A DNA stretch of 64,000 bases. It comes from Coriaria nepalensis (lineage: Eukaryota > Streptophyta > Magnoliopsida > Cucurbitales > Coriariaceae). The translations under genes were made by a program, and so were the position numbers. Of this stretch, positions 38,295 to 52,187 are shown piece after piece (the stretch's first letter is position 1; every line of letters begins with the position of its first letter). Location of the stretch: positions 16,264,220-16,328,219 of the forward strand of contig CP114483.1 of the NCBI GenBank assembly GCA_027186245.1. Direction: 5' to 3'. The notes under the pieces are model-generated. The model saw nothing but the letters and a program-made list of their open reading frames with translations. It was not told where the DNA came from and did not search any database.

Positions 38295-41200
38295 GAATTC
38301 GAACGAATTATATTTTTGCCCTTCAGAAATGATTTTCTTACATAACCTGCAATTAATCTATTGAAGACAACAATGCATTATTTTAGCCTTAAAGAGCATA
38401 TCATTCAGTCTTTTTAGATCATTAAATTGTTTGAAAGCACTTCGAACTAATTCTATTTTCACATTTAAAACACGACTTTGATGCATAACTTGCAATTGAT
38501 CTACTGAAGGCAAGTACACATTTTTTTAGTGTTAAAGTCATATTATTGCATCTCTTTTACTCACTAAATAATTCTAAATCACTTCAGACGAAATTCACCT
38601 TTTAAACATGACTTTCGTGCATAACTTGCAGTTGATCTATTGAAGGCAACTATACATTTACTTAGCGTTAAAATCATGTCATTGAGGCTCTTCTAGTAAG
38701 TAAATCATTATAAAAGAATTCGAACGAATTATATTTTTGCCCTTCAAAAATGATTTTCTTAAATAACCTGCAATTAATCTATTGAATACAACACCGCATT
38801 ATTTTAGCCTTAAAGAGCATATCATTCAGTCTTTTCAGATCACTAAATTGTTCGAAAGCACTTCGAACTAATTCTATTTTCGCATTTAAAACACGACTTT
38901 CATGCATAACTTGCAATTGATCTACTGAAGGCAAGTACACATTTTTTTAGGGTTAAAGTCATATTATTGCATCTCTTTTACTCATTAAATCATTCTAAAT
39001 CACTTCAGACGAAATTCACCTTTTAAACATGACTTTCGTGCATAACTTGCAGTTGATCTATAGAAGCCAACTATACATTTACTTAGCCTTAAAATCATGT
39101 CATTGAGGCTCTTCTAGTCATTAAATCATTATAAATGAATTCGACCGAATTATATTTTTGCCCTTCAAACATGATTTTCTTACATCACCTGCAATTAATC
39201 TATTGAAGACAACAATGCATTATTTTAGCCTTAAAGAGCATATCATTCAGTCTTTTTAGATCATTAAATTGTTTGAAAGCACTTCGAACTAGTTCTATTT
39301 TCGCATTTAAAACACGACTTTCATGCATGACTTGCAATTGATCTACTGAAGGCAACTATGCATTTTTTTAGTGTTAAAGTCATATTATTGCATCTCTTTT
39401 ACTCATTAAATCATTCTACATCACTTCAGACGAAATTCACCGTTTAAACATGACTTTCGTGCATAACTTGCAGTTGATCTACTGAAGCCAACTATACATT
39501 TACTTAGCCTTAAAATCATGTCATTGAGGCTCTTCTAGTCATTAAATCATTATAAATGAATTCGACCGAATTATATTTTTGCCCTTCAAACATGATTTTC
39601 TTACATAACCTGCAATTAATCTATTGAAGACAACAATGCATTATTTTAGCCTTAAAGAGCATATCATTCAGTCTTTTTAGATCAATAAATAGTTTCAAAG
39701 CACTTAGAACTTGTTCTATTTTCGCATTTAAAACACGACTTTCATGCATGACTTGCAATTGATCTACTGAAGGCAACTATGCATTTTTTTAGTATTAAAG
39801 TCATATTATTGCATCTCTTTTACTCATTAAATCATTCTAAACACTTCAGACGAAATTCACCTTTTAAACTTGACTTTCGTGCATAACTTGCAGTTGATCT
39901 AGTGAAGGCAACTATACATTTACTTAGGCTTAAAATCATGTCATTGAGGCTCTTCTAGTCATTAAATCATTATAAATGAATTCGAACGAATTATATTTTT
40001 GCCCTTCAGAAATGATTTTCTTACATAACCTGCAATTAATCTATTGAAGACAACAATGCATTATTTTAGCCTTAAAGAGCATATCATTCAGTCTTTTTAG
40101 ATCATTAAATTGTTTGAAAGCACTTCGAACTAATTCTATTTTCGCATTTAAAACACGACTTTGATGCATAACTTGCAATTGATCTACTGAACGCAAGTAC
40201 ACATTTTTTTAGTGTTAAAGTCATATTATTGCATCTCTTTTACTTACTAAATAATTCTAAATCACTTCAGACGAAATTCACCTTTTAAACATGACTTTCG
40301 TGCATAACTTGCAGTTGATCTATTGAAGGCAACTATACATTTACTTAGCGTTAAAATCATGTCATTGAGGCTCTTCTAGTAAGTAAATCATTATAAAAGA
40401 ATTCGAACGAATTATATTTTTGCCCTTCAAAAATGATTTTCTTAAATAACCTGCAATTAATCTATTGAATACAACACCGCATTATTTTAGCCTTAAAGAG
40501 CATATCATTCAGTCTTTTCAGATCACTAAATTGTTCGAAAGCACTTCGAACTAATTCTATTTTCGCATTTAAAACACGACTTTCATGCATAACTTGCAAT
40601 TGATCTACTGAAGGCAAGTACACATTTTTTTAGGGTTAAAGTCATATTATTGCATCTCTTTTACTCATTAAATCATTCTAAATCACTTCAGACGAAATTC
40701 ACTTTTTAAACATGACTTTCGTGCATAACTTGCAGTTGATCTATAGAAGCCAACTATACATTTACTTAGCCTTAAAATCATGTCATTGAGACTCTTCTAG
40801 TCATTAAATCATTATAAATGAATTCGACCGAATTATATTTTTGCCCTTCAAACATGATTTTCTTACATCACCTGCAATTAATCTATTGAAGACAACAATG
40901 CATTATTTTAGCCTTAAAGAGCATATCATTCAGTCTTTTTAGATCATTAAATTGTTTGAAAGCACTTCGAAATAGTTCTATTTTCGCATTTAAAACACGA
41001 CTTTCATGCATGACTTGCAATTGATCTACTGAAGGCAACTATGCATTTTTTTAGTGTTAAAGTCATATTATTGCATCTCTTTTACTCATTAAATCATTCT
41101 ACATCACTTCAGACGAAATTCACCGTTTAAACATGACTTTCGTGCATAACTTGCAGCTGATCTACTGAAGCCAACTATACATTTACTTAGCCTTAAAATC

Positions 41201-41660
41201 ATGTCATTGAGGCTCTTCTAGTCATTAAATCATTATAAATGAATTCGACCGAATTATATTTTTGCCCTTCAAACATGATTTTCTTACATAACCTGCAATT
41301 AATCTATTGAAGACAACAATGCATTATTTTAGCCTTAAAGAGCATATCATTCAGTCTTTTTAGATCAATAAATAGTTTCAAAGCACTTAGAACTTGTTCT
41401 ATTTTCGCATTTAAAACACGACTTTCATGCATGACTTGCAATTGATCTACTGAAGGCAACTATGCATTTTTTTAGTATTAAAGTCATATTATTGCATCTC
41501 TTTTACTCATTAAATCATTCTAAACACTTCAGACGAAATTCACCTTTTAAACATGACTTTCGTGCATAACTTGCAGTTGATCTAGTGAAGGCAACTATAC
41601 ATTTACTTAGGCTTAAAATCATGTCATTGAGGCTCTTCTAGTCATTAAATCATTATAAAT
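38295..41660 (+). repeat. Four-unit HOR a-b-c-d, two further copies
   Basis: Copies at 38295-39977 and 39978-41660 have the same a, b, c and d types and 1683-bp spacing as the block at 26935. They share local variants absent there: CTTAAATAACCTGC in unit b (near 38757 and 40440) and GATCTATAGAAGCC at its end. These variants mark them as a separate subfamily, also seen in the partial copy at 44608. Confidence 0.88.
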
Positions 41661-43344
41661 GAATTCGAACGAATTATATTTTTGCCCTTCAGAAATGATT
41701 TTCTTACATAACCTGCAATTAATCTATTGAAGACAACAATGCATTATTTTAGCCTTAAAGAGCATATCATTCAGTCTTTTTAGATCATTAAATTGTTTGA
41801 AAGCACTTCGAACTAATTCTATTTTCGCATTTAAAACACGACTTTGATGCATAACTTGCAATTGATCTACTGAACGCAAGTACACATTTTTTTAGTGTTA
41901 AAGTCATATTATTGCATCTCTTTTACTCACTAAATAATTCTAAATCACTTCAGACGAAATTCACCTTTTAAACATGACTTTCGTGCATAACTTGCAGTTG
42001 ATCTACTGAAGGCAACTATACATATACTTAGCCTTAAAATCATGTCATTGAGGCTCTTCTAGTCATTAAATCATTATAAATGAATTCGACCGAATTATAT
42101 TTTTGCCCTTCAAACATGATTTTCTTACATCACCTGCAATTAATCTATTGAAGACAACAATGCATTATTTTAGCCTTAAAGAGCATATCATTCAGTCTTT
42201 TTAGATCATTAAATTGTTTGAAAGCACTTCGAACTAGTTCTATTTTCGCATTTAAAACACGACTTTCATGCATGACTTGCAATTTATCTACTGAAGGCAA
42301 TTGCGCATTTTTTTAGTGTTAAAGTCATATTATTGCATGTCTTTTACTCATTAAATCATTCTACATCACTTCAGACGAAATTCACCTTTTAAAGATGACT
42401 TTCGTGCATAACTTGCAGTTGATCTACTGAAGGCAACTATACATTTACTTAGCGTTAAAATCATGTCATTGAGGCTCTTCTAGTTATTAAATCATTATAA
42501 ATGAATTCAAACGAATTATATTTTTGCCCTTCAAACATGATTTTCTTACATCACCTGCAATTAATCTATTGAAGACAACAATGCATTATTTTAGCCTTAA
42601 AGAGCATATCAGTCAGTCTTTTTAGATCAATAAATAGTTTGAAAGCACTTCGAACTAGTTCTATTTTCGCATTTAAAACACGACTTTCATGCATGACTTG
42701 CAATTGATCTACTGAAGGCAATTGTGCATTTTTTTAGTGTTAAAGTCATATTATTGCATGTCTTTTACTCATTAAATCATTCTACATCACTTCAGACGAA
42801 ATTCACCTTTTAAACATGACTTTCGTGCATAACTTGCAGTTGATCTACTGAAGCCAACTATACATTTACTTAGCCTTAAAATCATGTCATTGAGGCTCTT
42901 CTAGTCATTAAGTCATTATAAATGAATTCGACCGAATTATATTTTTGCCCTTCAAACATGATTTTCTTACATAACCTGCAATTAATCTATTGAAGACAAC
43001 AATGCATTATTTTAGCCTTAAAGAGCATATCATTCAATGTTTTTAGATCAATAAATAGTTTGAAAGCACTTCGAACTAGTTCTATTTTCGCATTTAAAAC
43101 ACGACTTTCATGCATGACTTGCAATTGATCTACTGAAGGCAACTATGCATTTTTTTAGTGTTAAAGTTAGAGTATTGCATCTCTTTTACTCATTAAATCA
43201 TTCTAAATCACTTCAGACGAAATTCACCTTTTAAACATGACTTTCGTGCATAACTTGCAGTTGATCTATTGAAGGCAACTATACATTTACTTAGCGTTAA
43301 AATCATGTCATTGAGGCTCTTCTAGTAAGTAAATCATTATAAAA
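41661..43344 (+). repeat. Four units duplicated from 35350-37031
   Basis: Unit order and variants match the block at 35350: CTGAACGCAAG, TGCAATTTATC, AAAGATGAC, GATCAATAAATAG, CATTAAGTCATT (ending 36600 and 42912, 6312 bp apart), TTCAATGTTTTTAGATC and AGAGTATTG. The present copy has CATATACTTAGCC and GTTAGAGTATTG as private changes. Confidence 0.8.
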
Positions 43345-45870
43345 GAATTCGAACGAATTATATTTTTGCCCTTCAAAAATGATTTTCTTACATAACCTGC
43401 AATTAATCTATTGAATACAACACCGCATTATTTTAGCCTTAAAGAGCATATCATTCAGTCTTTTCAGATCACTAAATTGTTCGAAAGCACTTCGAACTAA
43501 TTCTATTTTCGCATTTAAAACACGACTTTCATGCATAACTTGCAATTGATCTACTGAAGGCAAGTACACATTTTTTTAGGGTTAAAGTCATATTATTGCA
43601 TCTCTTTTACTCATTAAATCATTCTAAATCACTTCAGACGAAATTATTCTTTTAAACATGACTTTCGTGCATAACTTGCAGTTGATCTATTGAAGCCAAC
43701 TATACATTTACTTAGCCTTAAAATCATGTCATTGAGGCTCTTCTAGTCATTAAATCATTATAAATGAATTCGACCGCATTATATTTTTGCCCTTCAAACA
43801 TGATTTTCTTACATCACCTGCAATTAATCTATTGAAGACAACAATGCATTATTTTAGCCTTAAAGAGCATATCATTCAGTCTTTTTAGATCATTAAATTG
43901 TTTGAAAGCACTTCGAACTAGTTCTATTTTCGCATTTAAAACACGACTTTCATGCATGACTTGCAATTGATCTACTGAAGGCAACTTTGCATTTTTTTAG
44001 TGTTAAAGTCATATTATTGCATCTCTTTTACTCATTAAATCATTCTACATCACTTCAGACGAAATTCACCGTTTAAACATGACTTTCGTGCATAACTTGC
44101 AGTTGATCTACTGAAGCCAACTATACATTTACTTAGCCTTAAAATCATGTCATTGAGGCTCTTCTAGTCATTAAATCATTATAAATGAATTCGACCGAAT
44201 TATATTTTTGCCCTTCAAACATGATTTTCTTACATAACCTGCAATTAATCTATTGAAGACAACAATGCATTATTTTAGCCTTAAAGAGCATATCATTCAG
44301 TCTTTTTAGATCAATAAATAGTTTCAAAGCACTTAGAACTTGTTCTATTTTCGCATTTAAAACACGACTTTCATGCATGACTTGCAATTGATCTACTGAA
44401 GGCAACTATGCATTTTTTTAGTGTTAAAGTCATATTATTGCATCTCTTTTACTCATTAAATCATTCTAAATCACTTCAGACGAAATTCACCTTTTAAATA
44501 TGACTTTCGTGCATAACTTGCAGTTGATCTAGTGAAGGCAACTATACATTTACTTAGGCTTAAAATCATGTCATTGAGGCTCTTCTAGTCATTAAATCAT
44601 TATAAATGAATTCGAACGAATTATATTTTTGCCCTTCAGAAATGATTTTCTTACATAACCTGCAATTAATCTATTGAAGACAACAATGCATTATTTTAGC
44701 CTTAAAGAGCATATCATTCAGTCTTTTTAGATCATTAAATTGTTTGAAAGCACTTCGAACTAATTCTATTTTCGCATTTAAAACACGACTTTGATGCATA
44801 ACTTGCAATTGATCTACTGAAGGCAAGTACACATTTTTTTAGTGTTAAAGTCATATTATTGCATCTCTTTTACTCACTAAATAATTCTAAATCACTTCAG
44901 ACGAAATTCACCTTTTAAACATGACTTTCGTGCATAACTTGCAGTTGATCTATTGAAGGCAACTATACATTTACTTAGCGTTAAAATCATGTCATTGAGG
45001 CTCTTCTAGTAAGTAAATCATTATAAAAGAATTCGAACGAATTATATTTTTGCCCTTCAAAAATGATTTTCTTAAATAACCTGCAATTAATCTATTGAAT
45101 ACAACACCGCATTATTTTAGCCTTAAAGAGCATATCATTCAGTCTTTTCAGATCACTAAATTGTTCGAAAGCACTTCGAACTAATTCTATTTTCGCATTT
45201 AAAACACGACTTTCATGCATAACTTGCAATTGATCTACTGAAGGCAAGTACACATTTTTTTAGGGTTAAAGTCATATTATTGCATCTCTTTTACTCATTA
45301 AATCATTCTAAATCACTTCAGACGAAATTCACCTTTTAAACATGACTTTCGTGCATAACTTGCAGTTGATCTATAGAAGCCAACTATACATTTACTTAGC
45401 CTTAAAATCATGTCATTGAGGCTCTTCTAGTCATTAAATCATTATAAATGAATTCGACCGAATTATATTTTTGCCCTTCAAACATGATTTTCTTACATCA
45501 CCTGCAATTAATCTATTGAAGACAACAATGCATTATTTTAGCCTTAAAGAGCATATCATTCAGTCTTTTTAGATCATTAAATTGTTTGAAAGCACTTCGA
45601 ACTAGTTCTATTTTCGCATTTAAAACACGACTTTCATGCATGACTTGCAATTGATCTATTGAAGGCAACTATGCATTTTTTTAGTGTTAAAGTCATATTA
45701 TTGCATCTCTTTTACTCATTAAATCATTCTACATCACTTCAGACGAAATTCACCGTTTAAACATGACTTTCGTGCATAACTTGCAGTTGATCTACTGAAG
45801 GCAACTATACATTTACTTAGCGTTAAAATCATGTCATTGAGGCTTTTCTAGTCATTAAATCATTATAAAT
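43345..45870 (+). repeat. Partial four-unit HOR copies b-c-d and a-b-c
   Basis: Units at 43345, 43766 and 44187 are types b, c and d; 44608, 45029 and 45450 are a, b and c. Unit b at 43345 has GAAATTATTCTTTT, and c at 43766 has GAATTCGACCGCATT. Unit d at 44187 has reverted or converted features: GTGTTAAAG in place of GTATTAAAG and the full TCTAAATCACTTC. The copy therefore has 421-bp spacing. Confidence 0.75.
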
Positions 45871-47555
45871 GAATTCGAACGAATTATATTTTTGCCCTTC
45901 AAAAATGATTTTCTTACATAACCTGCAATTACTCTATTGAATACAACAATGCATTATTTTAGCCTTAAAGAGCATATCATTTAGTCTTTTCAGATCATTA
46001 AATTGTTTGAAAGCACTTCGAACTAGTTCTATTTTCGCATTTGAAAACACGACCTTCGTGCATAACTTGCAATTGATCTACTGAAGGCAAGTATGCATTT
46101 TTTTAGTGTTAAAGTCATATTATTGCATCTCTTTTACTCATTAAATCATTCTAAATCACTTCAGACGAAATTATTCTTTTAAACATGACTTTCGTGCATA
46201 ACTTGCAGTTGATCTATTGAAGCCAACTATACATTTACTTAGCCTTAAAATCATGTCATTGAGGCTCTTCTAGTCATTAAATCATTATAAATGAATTCGA
46301 CCGAATTATATTTTTGCCCTTCAAACATGATTTTCTTACATCACCTGCAATTAATCTATTGAAGACAACAATGCATTATTTTAGCCTTAAAGAGCATATC
46401 ATTCAGTCTTTTTAGATCATTAAATTGTTTGAAAGCACTTCGAACTAGTTCTATTTTCGCATTTAAAACACGACTTTCATGCATGACTTGCAATTGATCT
46501 ACTGAAGGCAACTATGCATTTTTTTAGTGTTAAAGTCATATTATTGCATCTCTTTTACTCATTAAATCATTCTACATCACTTCAGACGAAATTCACCGTT
46601 TAAACATGACTTTCGTGCATAACTTGCAGTTGATCTACTGAAGCCAACTATACATTTACTTAGCCTTAAAATCATGTCATTGAGGCTCTTCTAGTCATTA
46701 AATCATTATAAATGAATTCGACCGAATTATATTTTTGCCCTTCAAACATGATTTTCTTACATAACCTGCAATTAATCTATTGAAGACAACAATGCATTAT
46801 TTTAGCCTTAAAGAGCATATCATTCAGTCTTTTTAGATCAATAAATAGTTTCAAAGCTCTTAGAACTTGTTCTATTTTCGCATTTAAAACACGACTTTCA
46901 TGCATGACTTGCAATTGATCTACTGAAGGCAACTATGCATTTTTTTAGTGTTAAAGTCATATTATTGCATCTCTTTTACTCATTAAATCATTCTAAATCA
47001 CTTCAGACGAAATTCACCTTTTAAACATGACTTTCGTGCATAACTTGCAGTTGATCTAGTGAAGGCAACTATACATTTACTTAGCCTTAAAATCATGTCA
47101 TTGAGGCTCTTCTAGTCATTAAATCATTATAAATGAATTCGAACGAATTATATTTTTGCCCTTCAGAAATGATTTTCTTACATAACCTGCAATTAATCTA
47201 TTGAAGACAACAATGCATTATTTTAGCCTTAAAGAGCATATCATTCAGTCTTTTTAGATCATTAAATTGTTTGAAAGCACTTCGAACTAATTCTATTTTC
47301 GCATTTAAAACACGACTTTGATGCATAACTTGCAATTGATCTACTGAAGGCAAGTACACATTTTTTTAGTGTTAAAGTCATATTATTGCATCTCTTTTAC
47401 TCACTAAATAATTCTAAATCACTTCAGACGAAATTCACCTTTTAAACATGACTTTCGTGCATAACTTGCAGTTGATCTACTGAAGGCAACTATACATTTA
47501 CTTAGCCTTAAAATCATGTCATTGAGGCTCTTCTAGTCATTAAATCATTATAAAT
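45871..47555 (+). repeat. Four units; first three duplicated at 48819
   Basis: The unit at 45871 has TACTCTATTGAATAC, CATTTAGTC, TTTGAAAACACGACCTTCG (one extra base) and GAAATTATTCTTTT. It is followed by c-type, d-type and a-type units. The first three recur at 48819-50082 with an offset of 2948 bp; GACCTTCGTG is at 46051 and 48999. Confidence 0.75.
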
Positions 47556-48397
47556 GAATTCAAACGAATTATATTTTTGCCCTTCAAACATGATTTTCTT
47601 ACATCACCTGCAATTAATCTAATGAAGACAACAATGCATTATTTTAGCCTTGAAGAGCATATTATTCAGTCTTTTTAGATCATTAAATTGTTTGAAAGCA
47701 CTTCGAACTAGTTCTATTTTCGCATTTAAAACACGACTTTCATGCATGACTAGCAATTGATCTACTGAAGGCAATTGTGCATTTTTTTAGTGTTAAAGTC
47801 ATATTATTGCATGTCTTTTACTCATTAAATCATTCTAAATCACTTCAGACGAAATTCACCTTTTAAACATGACTTTCGTGCATAACTTGCAGTTGATCTA
47901 CTGAAGCCAACTATACATTTACTTAGCCTTAAAATCATGTCATTGAGGCTCTTCTAGTCATTAAATCATTATAAATGAATTCAAACGAATTATATTTTTG
48001 CCCTTCAAACATGATTTTCTTACATCACCTGCAATTAATCTAATGAAGACAACAATGCATTATTTTAGCCTTGAAGAGCATATTATTCAGTCTTTTTAGA
48101 TCATTAAATTGTTTGAAAGCACTTCGAACTAGTTCTATTTTCGCATTTAAAACACGACTTTCATGCATGACTAGCAATTGATCTACTGAAGGCAATTGTG
48201 CATTTTTTTAGTGTTAAAGTCATATTATTGCATGTCTTTTACTCATTAAATCATTCTAAATCACTTCAGACGAAATTCACCTTTTAAACATGACTTTCGT
48301 GCATAACTTGCAGTTGATCTACTGAAGCCAACTATACATTTACTTAGCCTTAAAATCATGTCATTGAGGCTCTTCTAGTCATTAAATCATTATAAAT
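47556..48397 (+). repeat. Two adjacent units with no visible difference
   Basis: Units 47556-47976 and 47977-48397 show no difference when read side by side, and both carry variants rare elsewhere: ATCTAATGAAGAC, CTTGAAGAGCATATTATTC together with CTTTTTAGATC, and GACTAGCAATTG. Identity over 421 bp between neighbours indicates the most recent single-unit duplication in the window, or an assembly duplication. Confidence 0.85.
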
Positions 48398-50503
48398 GAA
48401 TTCGACCGAATTATATTTCTGCCCTTCAAACATGATTTTCTTACATAACCTGCAATTAATCTATTGAAGACAACAATGCATTATTTTAGCCTTAAAGAGC
48501 ATATCATTCAGTCTTTTCAGATCATTAAATTGTTCGAAAGCACTTCGAACTAATACTATTTTCGCATTTAAAACACGACTTTCATGCATAACTTGCAATT
48601 GATCTACTGAAGGGAAGTACACATTTTTTTAGTGTTAAAGTCATATTATTGCATCTCTTTTACTCACTAAATAATTCTAAATCACTTCAGACGAAATTCA
48701 CCTTGTAAACATGACTTTCGTGCATAACTTGCAGTTGATCTACTGAAGGCAACTATACATTTACTTAGCGTTAAAATCATGTCATTGTGGCTTTTCTAGT
48801 CATTAAATCATTATAAATGAATTCGAACGAATTATATTTTTGCCCTTCAAAAATGATTTTCTTACATAACCTGCAATTACTCTATTGAATACAACAATGC
48901 ATTATTTTAGCCTTAAAGAGCATATCATTTAGTCTTTTCAGATCATTAAATTGTTTGAAAGCACTTCGAACTAGTTCTATTTTCGCATTTGAAAACACGA
49001 CCTTCGTGCATAACTTGCAATTGATCTACTGAAGGCAAGTATGCATTTTTTTAGTGTTAAAGTCATATTATTGCATCTCTTTTACTCATTAAATCATTCT
49101 AAATCACTTCAGACGAAATTATTCTTTTAAACATGACTTTCGTGCATAACTTGCAGTTGATCTATTGAAGCCAACTATACATTTACTTAGCCTTAAAATC
49201 ATGTCATTGAGGCTCTTCTAGTCATTAAATCATTATAAATGAATTCGACCGCATTATATTTTTGCCCTTCAAACATGATTTTCTTACATCACCTGCAATT
49301 AATCTATTGAAGACAACAATGCATTATTTTAGCCTTAAAGAGCATATCATTCAGTCTTTTTAGATCATTAAATTGTTTGAAAGCACTTCGAACTAGTTCT
49401 CTTTTCGCATTTAAAACACGACTTTCATGCATGACTTGCAATTGATCTACTGAAGGCAACTTTGCATTTTTTTAGTGTTAAAGTCATATTATTGCATCTC
49501 TTTTACTCATTAAATCATTCTACATCACTTCAGACGAAATTCACCGTTTAAACATGACTTTCGTGCATAACTTGTAGTTGATCTACTGAAGCCAACTATA
49601 CATTTACTTAGCCTTAAAATCATGTCATTGAGGCTCTTCTAGTCATTAAATCATTATAAATGAATTCGACCGAATTATATTTTTGCCCTTCAAACATGAT
49701 TTTCTTACATAACCTGCAATTAATCTATTGAAGACAACAATGCATTATTTTAGCCTTAAAGAGCATATCATTCAGTCTTTTTAGATCAATAAATAGTTTC
49801 AAAGCACTTAGAACTTGTTCTATTTTCGCATTTAAAACACGACTTTCATGCATGACTTGCAATTGATCTACTGAAGGCAACTATGCATTTTTTTAGTGTT
49901 AAAGTCATATTATTGCATCTCTTTTACTCATTAAATCATTCTAAATCACTTCAGACGAAATTCACCTTTTAAACATGACTTTCGTGCATAACTTGCAGTT
50001 GATCTAGTGAAGGCAACTATACATTTACTTAGGCTTAAAATCATGTCATTGAGGCTCTTCTAGTCATTAAATCATTATAAATGAATTCGAACGAATTATA
50101 TTTTTGCCCTTCAGAAATGATTTTCTTACATAACCTGCAATTAATCTATTGAAGACAACAATGCATTATTTTAGCCTTAAAGAGCATATCATTCAGTCTT
50201 TTCAGATCATTAAATTGTTTGAAAGCACTTCGAACTAGTTCTATTTTCGCATTTAAAACACGACTTTCGTGCATAACTTGCAATTGATCTACTGAAGGCA
50301 AGTATGCATTTTTTTAGTGTTAAAGTCATATTATTGCATCTCTTTTACTCATTAAATCATTCTAAATCACTTCAGACGAAATTCACCTTTTAAACATGAC
50401 TTTCGTGCATAACTTGCAGTTGATCTATTGAAGGCAACTATACATTTACTTAGCGTTAAAATCATGTCATTGAGGCTCTTCTAGTCATTAAATCATTATA
50501 AAT
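48398..50503 (+). repeat. Five units, including copy of 45871-47134
   Basis: The unit at 48398 has TTTCTGCCC, GAAGGGAAGTACAC, CCTTGTAAAC and CATTGTGGC as private changes. Units at 48819, 49241 and 49662 repeat 45871-47134. The c unit at 49241 shares GACCGCATT with 43766, 5475 bp away. The unit at 50083 combines an a-type start (CCTTCAGAAATG) with a C-like TTCGTGCATAAC in sub-monomer B. Confidence 0.7.
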
Positions 50504-52187
50504 GAATTAGAACGAATTATATTTTTGCCCTTCAAACATGATTTTCTTACATCACCTGCAATTAATCTATTGAAGACAACAATGCATTATTTTAGCCTTA
50601 AAGAGCATATCATTCAGTCTTTTTAGATCAATAAATAGTTTGAAAGCACTTCGAACTTGTTCTATTTTCGCATTTAAAACACGACTTTCAAGCATGACTT
50701 GCAATTGATCTACTGAAGGCAACTATGCATTTTTTTAGTGTTAAAGTCATATTATTGCATCTCTTTTACTCATTAAATCATTCTAAATCACTTCAGACGA
50801 AATTCACCTTTTAAACATGACTTTCGTGCATAACTTGCAGTTGATCTAGGGAAGGCAACTATACATTTACTTAGCCTTAAAATCATGTCATTGAGGCTCT
50901 TCTAGTCATTAAATCATTATAAATGAATTCGAACGAATTATATTTTTGCCCTTCAGAAATGATTTTCTTACATAACCTGTAATTAATCTATTGAATACAA
51001 CAATGCATTGTTTTAGCCTTAAAGAGCATATCATTCAGTCTTTTCAGATCATTAAATTGTTCGAAAGCACTTCGAACTAATTCTATTTTCGCATTTAAAA
51101 CACGACTTTCATGCATGACTTGCAATTGATCTACTGAAGGCAAGTGCACATTTTTTTAGTGTTAAAGTCATATTATTGCATCTCTTTTACTCATTAAATC
51201 ATTCTAAATCACTTCAGACGAAATTCACCTTTTAAACATGACTTTCGTGCATAACTTGCAGTTGATCTATTGAAGGCAACAATACATTTACTTAGCGTTA
51301 AAATCATGTCATTGAGGCTTTTCTAGTCATTAAATCATTATAAATGAATTCGAACGAATTATATTTTTGCCCTTCAAAAATGATTTTCTTACATAACCTG
51401 CAATTACTCTATTGAATACAACAATGCATTATTTTAGCCTTAAAGAGCATATCATTCAGTCTTTTCAGATCATTAAATTGTTCGAAAGCACTTCGAACTA
51501 ATTCTATTTTCGCATTTAAAACACGACTTTCATGCATTACTTGCAATTGATCTACTGAAGGCAACTACACATTTTTTTAGTGTTAAAGTCATATTATTGC
51601 ATCTCTTTTAACCATTAAATCATTCTAAATTACTTCAGACGAAATTCACCTTTTAAACATGACTTCCGTGCATAACTTGCAGTTGATCTACTGAAGGCAA
51701 CTATACATTTACTTAGCGTTAAAATCATGTCATTGAGGCTCTTCTAGTCATTAAATCATTATAAATGAATTCCAACGAATTATATTTTTGCCCTTCAAAA
51801 ATGATTTTCTTACATAACCTGCAATTAATCTATTGAATACAACAATGCATTATTTTAGCCTTAAAGAGCATATCATTCAGTCTTGTCAGATCATTAAATT
51901 GTTCAAAAGCACTTCGAACTAATTCTATTTTCGCATTTAAAACACGACTTTCATGCATGACTTGCAATTGATCTACTGAAGGAAACTATGCATTTTTTTA
52001 GTGGTAAAGTCATATTATTGCATCTCTTTTACTCATTAAATCATTCTACATCACTTCAGACGAAATTATTCTTTTAAACATGACTTTCGTGCATAACTTG
52101 CAGTTGATCTATTGAAGCCAACTATACATTTACTTAGCCTTAAAATCATGTCATTGAGGCTCTTCTAGTCATTAAATCATTATAAAT
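50504..52187 (+). repeat. Four units without clear HOR
   Basis: The unit at 50504 begins GAATTAGAAC and has lost the EcoRI site. Others at 50925, 51346 and 51767 carry private changes such as AAGTGCACATT, GACTTCCGTG and AGTCTTGTCAG. The 51767 unit ends with GAAATTATTCTTTT and GAAGCC, a junction shared with 43345 and 48819. No gene is present. Confidence 0.65.
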
